From Massospora cicadina (lineage: Eukaryota > Entomophthoromycota > Entomophthoromycetes > Entomophthorales > Entomophthoraceae), in assembly GCA_022478985.1 (NCBI GenBank), contig JAKSZP010009633.1:1-64000 (forward strand): a stretch of 64,000 bases of DNA. Direction: 5' to 3'. Below are positions 45,561-57,510 of the stretch, piece by piece. The position numbers were made by a program, and so were the translations under genes. The notes below the pieces were generated by a model. It ran no database searches. It was not told the origin of the DNA and saw nothing but the letters and a program-made list of their open reading frames with translations. Position 1 is the stretch's first letter. Each line of letters starts with the position of its first letter.

Positions 45561-46170
45561 AATTTTAACTAAGAATACCCCTTTCTATTGGGGCGCTGAA
45601 CAGAAGGCCGCTTTTGAGACATTGGAATAACTGCTACAACAACGTCCTATCCTGAGACACCCAGACTACAATAAACCTTTTATACTGTTTACCAACACTT
45701 CAGACTATGCCGTTGGGGCCATCTTAGCCCAATTAGATTAAAATGGTGTAATTCATCCAGAATCCTTTTTAGTAAGATGCTGTCAAAAAATGGAGCGCAA
45801 TTATAGTGTAACTAAGAAGGAGTGCCTCGCTGTTCTGTTAGCTGTGAAGCACTACCGCCCTTTTTATATGTGACTGCATTCTCTGTGGTTACAGACCACG
45901 CTTTATAAAAATGGTTACAAAACATGAAGGGCCCTACTGGCCGGTTAGCTCGTTGGGCTCTAAAGCTCCAGTCTTATGATATGAAGATTGAACACCGTGC
46001 TGGAACCCATCACATGAACGTTGATGGGTTGCCTTGGTTGCTTGTCCTTCACTTGGATAATAGTGAGTTGAAGAGGTTACATGACCTCTTAATGAACCCA
46101 ATAAATGGGAGGATGAAGATGAGCCCGTCCAGAAGTTATCTCAGCACTCCTGTAACACAAAAGTAGAAAA
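45561..46170 (+). pseudogene. Gy6 RNase H
   Basis: Remnants of the FTDASD block (FTNTSDYAVGAILAQL, 45,690-45,735), the RNYSVTKKECLAVLLAVKHYRPF block (45,790-45,860) and [30 protein letters not shown] (45,890-45,980) are visible in frame pieces. The first catalytic Asp is now Asn. The last part is open 45,924-46,166. Confidence 0.85.
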
Positions 46171-46189
46171 CGGAAAGTTGTATAAGTAG

Positions 46190-47200
46190 GTGGGATCAAA
46201 ATGGCTTCCTTACCTTTGGCCCTCATAACGCATACCTGCTATCCTAGAAGCTCACTCCACCTTAGGGCATGGAGGGGCCAAGAAAACTTATGAGTGGATT
46301 AAGAATTGATACTATTGGGATGGTATAATGGAGTCTATTGTTGACGTCTTGGAAGCTTGCCTTACATGTAACAAGCAATCCTGTTTCAAGGCTAGATACC
46401 AGTATCAACCAACTACCCCATAACAACCGTTCCACGCCATCAGTTTGGATGTAGTAGGTCCCCTTCCTCAGTCTACTAGTGGGAATAAGTTTATACTAGT
46501 AGCTATTGATTATTTCACTACGTGAGTGGAATCTGTGGCTCTTTTTAGCTCAAACGGCCAAGGCCACAGCCACCTTTTTACATCAACACATTTTCTCTCA
46601 ACATGGGTGTCCCCAAGTCTTACACTGCAATAATGGCAAGAACTTTACCTCCAGAGTAGTCAAAATACTAGCCACGTCCATGGGGTCCCAACAAATTTTC
46701 TCAGCTCTGTATAATCCCTCTACCAACGGAACTGTGGAGAGAGCAAATGAAACCTTGGTTTCCATTCTTTGCAAACTGGCCTTATCTGATCCTCCTCACT
46801 GGTACCAATATCTACCTAGTTCTCTTATGGCATACCGGGTTAGCTATCACTAGATTTTGAAAATGTCTCCAACCACGTCTTGTATGGGCGGGAACAAGGC
46901 ATACCTACCCTCTTAGCTAAGAATGTATTCTCTTTTAGAGTTGAAGAACAAGAGAAAGTTATGAGAAGATTGGCTCAGCGCATAAATCAACTCCAAACTT
47001 AAGCTATGACCAATTTAGCCAAAACAGTAACAAAAGAAGGGCAGGCTTCAAATGAGTCCTAAACCCCCTTACCCACTTTCCAAGTTTCCAACATGGTGTT
47101 ATATTACCATAACCAAGTAACCCCTAGATGCGGTAAACTTGGATTTAGCTTGGGAGGGTCCTTTTACCATCATCTAAAAGAAAGCAAACTAGTACTCTAT
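46190..47200 (+). pseudogene. Gy6 integrase
   Basis: HHCC finger AHSTLGHGG (about 46,246-46,275) and CLTC (about 46,358-46,370). Core: SLDVVGPLP (about 46,442-46,470), HCNNGKNFTS (46,624-46,650; catalytic Asp now Asn) and NGTVERANE (46,725-46,750) in the open frame 46,506-46,853. SYH and an LYGREQGIP remnant follow. It is inactive through the Asn change and stops. Confidence 0.88.
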
Positions 47201-47272
47201 CAAAAATCTAGCTACTGGTATAACTATTAATTGTGTACATGGCCAATAGCTCTGACCCCACTTGCCCCAACA

Positions 47273-47285
47273 TTCTTGAGGGGGG
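47273..47285 (+). promoter_or_regulatory. Gy6 polypurine tract
   Basis: TTCTTGAGGGGGG lies immediately before the 3' LTR start TGATGTAAGAC. Confidence 0.85.
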
Positions 47286-48872
47286 TGATGTAAGACATTT
47301 ACCTTCTAAGCTTAAAAATAAGAATGTTTTAGGTCGAGTTTCACCGAAAAATGGAAATATTGGCCATTTGCAATTCCCCAATGCCATTATGGCAATTCCA
47401 ATGAAAATGTTGATGAGAATGGCCAAAAGACCCTAGCCAATTCTTGGTTGAACCTCATAAATGTCATGTTCAAATGACATCATAATGAGGACCATCCCCA
47501 AGGATAAGGCTGGGAACCAGGAGGCCCAGAAGGTGAAACTGCAGGCTCCCTGACCTCAGGCATACACTAGACCAACGCTGGGTATAGGCTAAATATGCTC
47601 AGGTTGGTACTAATGAGGTGCCAAACGCCCAGCCCCTTACATCAGCCCAGGCGATAAAACGGACGGTTTACCAGATAAACGATAACAGTTCCATTTGGTA
47701 AGTTGAGGAATGGGGTTTCAAAACCCTATACACTTATGAAACAACGTGTTTGGGTCAGATCCAACTTCAATTGATTACTCAAGTGTCAGTTTCAGCATAT
47801 TTGACCAATTGGGATGGAAGTGTATGCCTATTGGTGGGTTGGTGCTTGGGTCCATTTCTGCAAACCCTTTTCCCCCAACAAGTTTGAATATGTTTTCCTC
47901 AACCAACATTCCTTGTTGGTCGACTTCCTAAATAAACATTTTCTCTGTTTTATGTTTTTAATGATACTTCATCTGCTCCAGTGTGCAAACCTCTTCAAGG
48001 AGGTCTTGCGCTCTGTTAACCTTGCCATTGTAAATACACTCCAGCTATCCCCTAGTGCACCGTTGGTTCGCCCGGGTTCCCTCCAACCTAGGTCACTTAA
48101 CCCTTTGTCTTTGTGCACCGCATCACTTTTGGTTGGTCACTTATTGTAAAACTCACACTTCTCTGCCTAAGTTGTTATTACTTTAGCACCCTCTGATGGG
48201 CTTTAATAACTTTAGCACTTATGGCTAGTTCCCTGGCGTGGGCCTTGTGCACCGTGCACTACCACTCTGGGAACAGGAGAGTTATAGACAAATCTTTACA
48301 GTAAATCAGTTTCAACAGTCCAAAACCTGCACGGGCACTTTTAGTAAAATCTAACAATTGGATTTTGCAATCGCACAATGGACTTCAAGGAAACCAGAAG
48401 AAGGATATCCCCCAACAAGCACCAAGCCCTTCACCACACCTGAGTGGGGGCCACCCCCTTTATAGGCGTGGTGGCAGGCCCCCAAGGTGAAAATAATATC
48501 TCAAGTGGTGATTGGTTGGGGTAAATCAAAACCCTGCTGCATGAGCTTATTCTGCTCTGAAACCCCAACATCCGTTTACCAAAAAATAATTAACTTCCCT
48601 CATGATCTGATAGAATCAACACTCATATTTCTTAATTCAGAATAAATTGCAGCTATTCCAAAAATATCCTTAAATCCCTTCTGATCACTGAAATCAGTAT
48701 AATACAAATCATCAAATATTATAAAGCGATTGCTTATCATTTACCCCCTCGCTTTTAATAAATTCTTTCAAGAATCCAAATTTTAGCGCTTAGTATTAGA
48801 TTTTTATTAAAAACTCTTTGTGGGATACAGAAGGCGTAGCACCAGCGAGCAAAATAAAGCTGGATTCCTAAA
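47286..48872 (+). repeat. Gy6 3' LTR, interrupted
   Basis: It consists of 47,286-47,461 and 48,301-48,872, together about 743 bp and homologous to the 5' LTR. The interruption is the solo LTR. It ends GGATTCCTAAA. Confidence 0.9.
47462..48300 (+). repeat. SL1: 839-bp solo LTR inside the Gy6 3' LTR
   Basis: Comparison with the Gy6 5' LTR (CATAAATCAGG at 41,996-42,006) shows exactly what was inserted: TGTCATG...TTTACA with TG..CA ends, flanked by ATAAA (47,457-47,461) and GTAAA (48,301-48,305), a 5-bp TSD with one transition. No internal pol sequence is present, so it probably formed by LTR-LTR recombination. TGCACCG occurs three times between 48,050 and 48,260. Its orientation is not fixed; no relative was seen in this window. 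Confidence 0.85.
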
Positions 48873-49105
48873 CCATCCTAAGCTATTCCAAATGTACCAT
48901 TGAATTCCTTTCAACCCTTGATACGGTTTAAATACTGAGGGTATGATATTGAGAGGGTTTGTTTTCTTTCTCTGGATCCAATAATAATAAAAGCATAAAA
49001 ACCAACTTTTATATATAATGTGTTTATCCTTTATTTAAAAATTTTTTGTGGAATCCATTGGCGACTAGCACCAGCGATTAACCCTCAGCTGGATTCATAC
49101 TATGA
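48873..49105 (+). repeat. NA1 3' LTR, last piece
   Basis: It continues the LTR interrupted at 41,825: CTATTCC.., TTGAATTCCTTT, TTTAAATACTGAG and GAGAGGGTTTG, matching 10,895-11,092 of the 5' LTR and, more distantly, the Gy6 LTR end. It closes with TTGTGGAATCC and GCTGGATTCATA. Confidence 0.62.
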
Positions 49106-49220
49106 TACATGAGCATTTGATACTAAAAAGGTAATTTTCAGCTGAAAGCTTAGAACTTACTCTGAGAAATTGTTAGGCGATTGTCACCTTCCACATATAG
49201 CACAGTCTTAAATAGTTGAA
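49106..49220 (-). pseudogene. Possible continuation of Gy1 RT
   Basis: If NA1 was inserted into Gy1, the RT broken at 1989 should resume here. The minus strand just beyond the NA1 LTR reads LKITFLVSNAHV and would join to YNSLKLCPL at 1989, fitting the conserved KTAF..G..Y..PFG stretch. This is only about 25 residues, and upstream RT motifs are not recognisable. Confidence 0.3.
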
Positions 49221-52200
49221 AATCTGAGGCAAAGTTGAGAGGACAAAAATTCAATAGCTGAACGCTCCACCGTTTCCGCCACTGTATTTTATGTTAAAAA
49301 AGTTGATAGAAGAGGTATTTTCAATAGATTGATTATTTAGAGGTAAAGGCAATCATGGCACATATAAGTCAATGTTCACTGATTGTGCCTCCATCAGCCT
49401 ACCCACAAAAGCATTGTGTAAAACAGCTATTAAAATTCTGCAAATTGAACTACAAACTCTTAATTATGAGCAACAAATATTAAATGGGTTCCAAAAGAGT
49501 TATCGTGACCATTAAGATACTCAAAAGATTAAAGTATGTGGCCATTTTGTGGATTCCAGGTCTAAAGCCTGCACCACCATCAAGTCAATATTATTCCCTG
49601 TGCCTCTAGTGTCAACAGTAAATTTTTATACCTTGTATGACCTTTTAAATGTGGAAGGTAAACAAGAATTAATCCTAGTCAAATTTATCAACACATTTAG
49701 GGAACTAACACATTATTCTTTCTTCTTTACCACAGAAGTGTAAAAGCGCTTCTAGGTGCTACTCCCAAACTGAGAAGAAATTCTGTTGATCGTGCATATG
49801 ACAAAGCAGCTGAGTGGGATCTGAGGGCTCATATTGAGGATAAACCTCTGATGTATCCTCATACTTTGGATTAAAACAGCGTTGCTCTTAAACATTTAAA
49901 ATATTGGAAGTAGGCAGAGAGACATAGATGATAGCTTAGGCCTTACAGATTTTGCTAATATCGCTAAAGGCTAATTTAAGTATTCTTTTTGAGGAAGAAT
50001 ATTATGAACAGGGTGATTCATATTGAACCAACAAGTTCATCATTGTATAGTGGAACTGTTAAGAGATATCTGTATTATGATACTTATTGCTTGACTGTTG
50101 GGCTTTGTGTCCCATAAAATTGAGCCTAACATGGTGTCAACTTTTAAGCTCTAGTTATCTATACAATATATACAAAATATAAACTTCTGGGCGTGTGGCC
50201 GCTTTGGAACTCTAGTTAAGAGCAGGTTGTTGATATGTGCGCTGGTTTTATTGTTGATATTGGTTAATTTATAGTTCAGTAATAGTATGAAGACTAATAC
50301 TTAAGTTGAGTTTTCTTAAAGCCACGTTGATTATAAAGTCCAAGCTAAACAGGTGCCTGAAATTCTAACTCTTAGGTATCTAAGGGATAGCAGTGACTTC
50401 TCCCTTTTTCCTTTCTCTTATCGCAGAGTTTGCAGAGATTTTAAAACCTTGATAATTAAGATAGAAAAAGCCATCCTTAAACTCTTATCCCAATTAGTAA
50501 ACCATACATTTTATGTAAAAGTTTCAAAATAAAAGGAATTGTGCTATTTTTATCTGCTTTAATGACTGTAAGATATAGTAACTCATAGGGGATCCAGAAA
50601 TTAGGTCTTCCATTGGCGCCTCACAGGGAAAAAGTAGCCGTTGCCAGTGGATTAGCCCTTTGAGGTCGCACCCATGAGTATCTTCCTCATCTGTATAGTC
50701 AGATTGCACCGCTGATCAGAGTTGTGACCTCTTTTTGGTTTATTGAGGGAAGTGTCCCCAAAATTTTCAAGAAACCTCAGCGGAGTACCCTATTTAGGCT
50801 AGCAGCCTGCTTAGGTAATGGGACCATTCCTCAACTACAGCAGGCCGCGTTACCTAAAAAATTAAACCATGAGTTACTACCAGAAGCATTGTTGATGCTT
50901 CAGTAACTAAACATAAATTCTCAACTTATTGGTGAAAAACTCTAATTAAATATTATGATTAAATTACAATAATTTTAATCAACAATAAAAACATAAAGTA
51001 AATAATGTCAGGGTTTTACCCCCAAGAAACATTGACAATCTGGACGGACCAGCACCCAGAAGATTGGTAAATATTTGTTAGGTTTAATTCCCAAAGCAAT
51101 AGTTATCAATAAAACTATACAACCTACACCCATTAGAGGATTTAATCCCCTAGTGGGCAAGCAGCTATAATGCAATCTAATAGACTGGGTGATAAAGGCA
51201 TATCAAAATCCCAACACATAGTCAACTATCCTTTGTAGGGGTGAAGGCTTCATGGCTAGTAAAGTATCATTTATTCCAACCCAAGTCATGACAAGCAGCA
51301 TCATTTGAAGGAAAAGGGAAAATGCTAACTACTGGAGAAATATACCCATGTGCTCTTATCTGAGTGTTTGATGCCTGAAAATTTTAAAAAACGCAAGATT
51401 TAATGTTTTAACTAGAAGGTCCTATGACCATCAGGTGAGAAGCATACATAATAAGCCACAGTTGCATTGCGCAGTGGATACTTGATGCAACCTAAAAGTA
51501 TATTAAATAAGGTTTTCACACTGAATATATATAAGGGTGATTTATAATGTCAGGTGAACGGGCGTGTTGAGGTAAAACTTAGCTTCCATACTACTTAATT
51601 TAGCACTTAGACAAAAGCCTCAGGCCACAAGGTACTGCCATTCTGATATGAGGATTAAGGTTGAAGCGTAAATGACAGAGTGGGGAAAAAATGGAACGGG
51701 GTTGGACGCTTGGTACATGACAGCTGAGCTTTGATATGCTTCCTTATCATTTCTGGTGCTAACCAAATCAACATCAAACAGCGGCATACCCACCACACGC
51801 TCCAATATTAGAGAGTTAGGACTCCCATAATCTTTACTAAATAAAAGTCTGGAGTGGAGTTATATAAAAATTTAATTTCCATGGAAAAAGGTTTTAGATT
51901 TTTAAGTTTCAAAAAAACTAGGGAAAGACAAACTCAACAACAAACTAGATTCAGACAGTTGAGTATTATACCTTAGGGATGTTGGATGTGATGGCTTAGT
52001 AAGGTTTGAAAGCTTGTAAATGATTTTATACTGTCTTAAACAATTTATTTTTTGTTACTTACTACAACTAAAAGATTCAATTTTCTGATTTTAGATAACA
52101 TTCTTCCCATTATATTTTATTATAGGAATTTTTGGCATAACTAAAACCTTTTTAAGGTATTTTTACTTGTACACTTATTAGATTTATTTATATTTATTCA

Positions 52201-53950
52201 AGGAAAGCAAACGAGGGATGGAAATGCTAAAATGGAGAAAGAAAGCATCAAGATGAATTAGAGCATATATTAGCCCCATCAAAGAAAGTTTTCCACCTCC
52301 AGATCAGGACTCAGATTTTTCTGGTTACATCATGGGTAAGGTTTTCGTGTTATTAGACAAACTAACTGCCAATAGCTTCCTTTGGCTGTATTTGTACACT
52401 TTTTAAAAAGAACTCAATTTGATAATTTTGTCACCTGGGGTTTCCCAGTATAAATTATCTAGATACAACAATGCTCTGGGTTAGTTTTAAGGGGATGTGA
52501 ATTCCCTTAGTGCTGCGTACTTTAACCCTACTTCTAAATCTAAATAAGATGCTTAGTATCTGTTGTGCCTCCAGGGGAGAAGCACTGGTGGCACATCCAT
52601 TTGAAGGGGGTGCTTCAAAGTTCACTTTCATGGGTAACCTTATGACTTGTTTACTCCTAAATAAAAACTTTACAATAAAGCATCTTATTAAGTAATAGGC
52701 ACAAAAAATATCTATTTAGATTAATCAAGCACTATTTATAATGCTTGAAAATGAAAGGAAATAAAGAGGGATTTTAAGGTTAGAGCCATGGGACTTGTAG
52801 AAAGTTCAATAATGGGATAGTTGAGGGGTAGACTAAGGTGTGGATTAAGATTAAATAATAACTTGGAGTTGCAAATATTTTCCATTTCGTAGTAATTTAA
52901 GTAAAACCTAAAATTTGGTATACCAGTTGAGAACATAGAATCAAACTCAATTTTAAGATTATTGGGCCATTTGAGAATCGGGCCCTTCATATGAATCTAT
53001 CGACCCTTCCCCTGGACAAGGCTTTCACCTAATTCAGGGATAATCCCAACAATTTTATAAACATATTGCTCTGTAGATATAATGCCATTGTTGGTTTGTG
53101 GTTTGGGACTAGGTTGTGGGGTTGGTAACAAATAACGATATACAACTGCCACCCACCCTTATCTAAGGTGTGTCCTAGGCCAGTAATCTCACTGAAAGGC
53201 AAGACCCTGGGGTTAATGCCCTTCTTAGTTCTGAAGTGGTGTAAGGTTCTGTCCAGCTTTACACCTGTAGTAGAAGAATTTACATTGCAGTTTTGTTTTT
53301 ATTTGTGGCCATGGTCTAGAGCACAAATGGTTCAAGAGGATTTATTTTATTGTAGGGGTATTTAAACAATGTTATCAAAATGGTTTTTAAGGATTAGAAG
53401 ATAAGATAGAGGCAATTATAAACTATATTGATATTAGTTACCAACAAATCAAAGTTTACAAAAACCAGTGCGCTAGATTAAAGAAAGCTAATTGTCAGTG
53501 TTGCTTGAATTTTGTTATAACTTTAAGACACCTAGTTTCGCTTAAAAGAAAACCAGAAAGTGAAGAACTTTCCATAATGGAATTTTTTGCCCTGATGAGT
53601 TAGAGGTGATTGATTTATATATAAAATCAGCATCATTGATTAATATCAATTTTTCTTTCTAGTTGCAATCACTAATTGCAACTGATTTGATTCAAGACGG
53701 GTAAGTTTGATAACCAACACAAGGAGGTGAGTGTGCGCCCAATGTTGGGTAAAGGTTGGGCAAGCGTAGTAAAGGGCACAAGCCTAGTCTTTTCCCCATT
53801 TGAAGTTTGAAATTGCCTCAGTGACACCAGTGGCCTAGGTAAAAATAAGAAAACAGTGGTAAAACTTTCACTGTATATTTTAGCCTGGCAAACAAAATGC
53901 AACCAGTACATCAAAGCTCCGCATTTTCAGCCCCTGTCATCAGTGGAGTA
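49221..53950. other. 4.7-kb AT-rich stretch, unassigned
   Basis: No pol, LINE or cellular-gene motif is recognised. The longest frames are 60-84 codons on both strands: 49,549-49,743 plus; 50,524-50,709 minus; 51,620-51,805 minus; 52,736-52,990 minus; 53,672-53,914 minus. None has support beyond being open. If Gy1 resumes at 49,106, its gag and 5' LTR would be expected here but could not be identified. Confidence 0.5.
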
Positions 53951-53999
53951 TGAGGTTTGAGTTTTCTGGATACCAATATAATAGTACTTTAGGAAAAGT

Positions 54000-54950
54000 T
54001 CTGAGGTGATGTGAACAAACACTTACCAGCTGCTGTATATGTTTCACCGTATTCTTTGACCTGTGGATGGTAAGATCTTGGGTTTGAAACTGCGCAAGCA
54101 GCGGATGCCACTGCACGGATGTGCATGGTGGTCAATCTCCTGGATGTTCAATTGGTTGTTGAAATGAAGTGCACGCATTGGACTAAATCCAACCAATATT
54201 TGTCACCTTTTTCCCCACAACGGTGAAACATGAAGTTCTGGATCACCACCTCTTGGTTGGTCTTAGAAGCTATGGGAAACTACACTCCTTTGAAATGCAG
54301 TGCGTCAAACTTATGCCAGAGATGAGCATGGGCAAAGCAATTGCAGTGATTATCCCAACTACAGTCATCATGGAAGACTTGATTTAAATTATTACGCTGA
54401 AGCTGTCAATATTTATGGGCAGGAGTCCCTCCTGTTCCGTGTTACAGTAAATAGTGCGCCCCCTATCTGCACCTTTTGTTGTGATTTTGGCCATAAGCAC
54501 ACACCTGCCCTCCAGAGATTGCATCAATCAAAATGAAATCCTCCTCAATGCAATGGGAAGCACTATCTCCCATTATGAACCTTCCATTGACACCAATGCT
54601 GCCTCCCCATGGGGTGCGCAGGGGCGTTACATCCATGTAAAACCTATGTCATTATAAGAGCGCAAAAGAGTCAAACAAGCCCTTAGAGCAGCGGCCAAGG
54701 CTGCAGCTTTGGCAGCATCTGTGATCCTGCCTGCCCAGATCCTAGCTGACAATGAGTCAATCACTGATGAAGTAGCTTGAGAATCTACTCACCAATCAGA
54801 TTGGGCCCACCAACCTGTGGAACAGGTGTTTTGAGTTGTAGTCATCCATGCAAAGTTACTACACACTGATTGAAACTAATTCCCCCAACCCAGCCCTCAC
54901 AGAGTTTTTGTTGACCTCCAATAGTGCACCTCAGGAGCACCACAATATGT
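54000..54950 (+). pseudogene. LINE-B ORF1, decayed
   Basis: LGFETAQAADATA (about 54,075-54,115) parallels LINE-A ORF1. A 78-codon frame (54,300-54,536) holds a knuckle C-X2-C-X4-H with the last Cys replaced by Ala (54,468-54,506). A basic Ala-rich coil (RKRVKQALRAAAKAAALAAS, about 54,661-54,720) follows. The order knuckle then coil is the same as in LINE-A. Confidence 0.72.
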
Positions 54951-55099
54951 AATGTCAAGACTAAAAACACCTAACCTTTAACTAAACCCAACGCAAATGA
55001 TAACCTCAAGGACTCATACACACCACCAGCCACACAGTCGCTGTCCAAAGCTACTGAGTTAGTGGTGCAGGAAGGGCAATGGAATTTTCCCATTGCACC

Positions 55100-56300
55100 T
55101 AAAGTAAGATGGTGGATTTTTTACAATTTGGACGTTGACCATTGCAGGACTTAAGGCCTCGGCGTCCCAGGCTAATGAGTTAAGTTTAAATAACTTATCT
55201 GTGGACATCCTGGCTGCTCAGAAGTCCCACAGTCCACATGGTGTCAAGGACACATGGGCAACCATGCTCCTCCCCTCTATTTTTTTGGCGCCGCACTTTG
55301 GGGGTCCTTATATGTGCAACCTGTAGCTCTAACTTTATATCCAAAAAACATATCTTGATGGTTGTGTGCTGGTTATGTCCTTCTCTTGGGATGATGAAGT
55401 GCACACTATAGATAATGTTTATGCCTCAACCTAAGTATGGGCTTGCCAGAATTTCTACTCATCCATAAATTCCTTCCCCTTCCAACTGATCCATTTGTGG
55501 TGGGCGACCTGAACTTCTGGGCCAACCCACCCACCAACCGCAGGCCTTCAACGCCTACCCCCCACAGGGGGCACATCAAACTTCACATTCTAAAAGCCAC
55601 CTTGGGGCTTTTTGATACCCTCCACAAGCATGTACCATTGCTACCCAACATGTCCCATCCCCTGTGCACAAAAGCCAGCTGAGGTATATGTCCCACATTG
55701 ACCTTATCCTTGCCCCGTTGAACTTTTGCCCCAGATTGTACATTTTACAATTACTAAAATCAATTTCTCTAACTACAGGATGGCGTCATTATTCTTCACT
55801 TTATCAAGACCAGCACAGGCGCAAAATGGTGTATAACTTTGCCCACACAATATCACGTCGCCCATGTTTTCAGCATGAGTGGACACCAAAACTCTGGCAC
55901 CAGAGTTTGCCACACCATTCTGTGCTGATCCACTTTCTACCTGGTCTAACTTTAAAGCAAAACCATCCTTCAGGCATGCCACATATCATCGCGTCACACT
56001 TGGGCTGCATTGGTGGTCATTAAGTGCATGCTTAGGAAGTGGACCACATGGAGTCTAATGTCCCTGCTGCCTGGTATAGCCCAGCTTGAGGTCATAGGTG
56101 TGCATAAGTGCCTGCTCATCTCAACGCACTAGTAAGACAACACAAAGATCAAGAATATTGCAAGTTAAAGGCAAGAAATATACTCAGGTGACACGTGCTC
56201 CACCTGTTTTTTCTGCAAATTCTTCTCACTACGACAGAGCTTAGAAGCACACAGGTGAGGTGGCCAGACAACTTCATTAAAGACACTCCGGCCAAAGTGG
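55100..56300 (+). pseudogene. LINE-B ORF2, APE-type endonuclease part
   Basis: VGDLNFWANPPTNR (about 55,500-55,545) corresponds to the GGDFN..D block, and MSHIDLILAP (about 55,690-55,720) to the R/S-H-I-D-Y block of LINE endonucleases. Frames are 60-120 codons long with shifts between blocks. Confidence 0.72.
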
Positions 56301-56399
56301 CAGTTGAAGGCTGAAACTTTTACTTTAAGTTGTATAAGTCAAACCAGTCAAACTGGCCGAAATTGATGAGATTATTGATGGTGCACATATCCGCATATT

Positions 56400-57510
56400 T
56401 CCAATACCTGGAATTAATAAATTTAATTACTTAGGATGAACTCTGGTATGCTTTTTGCAGTGCACTGCAAAGGTAATGTCCAGGTCCAGATGGGATTCTA
56501 TATGGGTTCTATAAGAGATACATTAAATTGTTTCTCCTCTTTGTTTCTTGCCTCTATAAACAAGTATCTGTCAGAAATGCGCCTCCTTCATGGGGGCCAG
56601 GAGGCCTACATGATAACGCTGTATAAGAAAGAGGATAAGCTGGACTTGGCAACTGGCGCTCCTTATCACTTGCTGATAAAGTTAATAAGTTATTTACTAT
56701 ACCTATGGCCTACCGCCTTAGGAAAGTTGCTTCTGAAGTGATCTCCTCTGAGCAGTTCAATTTTATCCCCAAGAGGTCAATATGGGACAACATACACACC
56801 GTAGCCAATGTCTGCCAATCCACAACTACTGGTCGCTTATGTTCTTAGACCAACAAAAAGCTTATGATCATGTTACCTGGGATTACCTCAAAACCTGCCT
56901 CCATTAATTCCACCCCCCAAATAGTTCATAGATTGGGTGAAGTTGCTCACAGAGTCTGACACAATGACTGTGCTTGGCCCTGGTTTCCCCAATGATTTGG
57001 TTCACCCTCAAAGGGGTCTCCGCCAAGTGTACCCTATAAGTCAACTCTTATAGAACTTCAGCCTTGACCCACTTTTATGCAAGGTGAATGCACGCCTTGA
57101 TGGTGTCCATGTGAAAGGCCATGCACCTGGTAGGATGCTGGCATTCGCTGATGATTGTGTGATTAGGGTGTCTAACAACATTATGCACGCGCTCTGGAGG
57201 AAAATATTTAATAATACTCCAGGGTCAGTAACGCCGCATTTAATGATTCCAAAACCGAAATCATTCTCCCCATCAAGTATTAAGCCCGCTGGTCACCAGC
57301 GCCTCATAGTTAGCATGCTTCAGCGGCTAGCTCTCTGGTTCGCTTGCCCCATCCACCCCATACCGCCCCCACTTGTGCTCTCTTTCGTGCCAAGGCCCAC
57401 TTCTGGTCTGGTGCGCCATTTGGGAATGTGGCTGGAGGCAGGAGGGTTCGCCTTGTTGGTAATGGAGCACCACATCCTTGACAATTTCACAAGCGCATTG
57501 CTTCCCTAAG
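56400..57510 (+). pseudogene. LINE-B ORF2, reverse transcriptase part, FADD intact
   Basis: MRLLHGGQEAYMITLYKKEDKLDLA (56,575-56,650) parallels LINE-C. Motif A reads MFLDQQKAYDHVTWDYL (about 56,838-56,890). RGLRQ precedes motif C, which is an intact FADD at 57,144-57,155 within a 141-codon open frame (57,084-57,509) that runs into the thumb (RHLGMWLEAGG). The opening GPDGIPYE motif is degraded. Confidence 0.87.

Larger units (their letters stand above)
41826..48872 (+). mobile_element. Gy6: Ty3/gypsy element with both LTRs
   Basis: 5' LTR 41,826-42,566 (741 bp). The 3' LTR 47,286-48,872 is interrupted by an 839-bp solo LTR. The interior has primer-binding site, gag, protease, RT, RNase H, integrase and polypurine tract on the plus strand. 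Without the solo LTR it is about 6.2 kb. It interrupts the NA1 3' LTR, whose remainder follows from 48,873. The TSD is not clear (TCAGA on the left). Confidence 0.9.
1990..49105 (+). mobile_element. NA1: apparently non-autonomous LTR element, hugely split by later insertions
   Basis: Two related LTRs in direct orientation can be assembled from pieces: 5' LTR 1990-1994 plus 10,426-11,092, and 3' LTR 28,330-28,424 plus 41,461-41,825 plus about 48,873-49,105. They share features absent from the related Gy6 LTR, such as CTCAGTGGAACCC and ATTGG(G/C)TAAAATA. With nested elements removed the interior is only about 515 bp and shows no pol motif. A purine-rich tract (AAAAGGGGAAAAC) sits just before the 3' LTR. 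Flanks TTATA (1985-1989) and CTATG (about 49,100) may be a TSD with two transitions. The model is inference from LTR homology. Confidence 0.55.
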
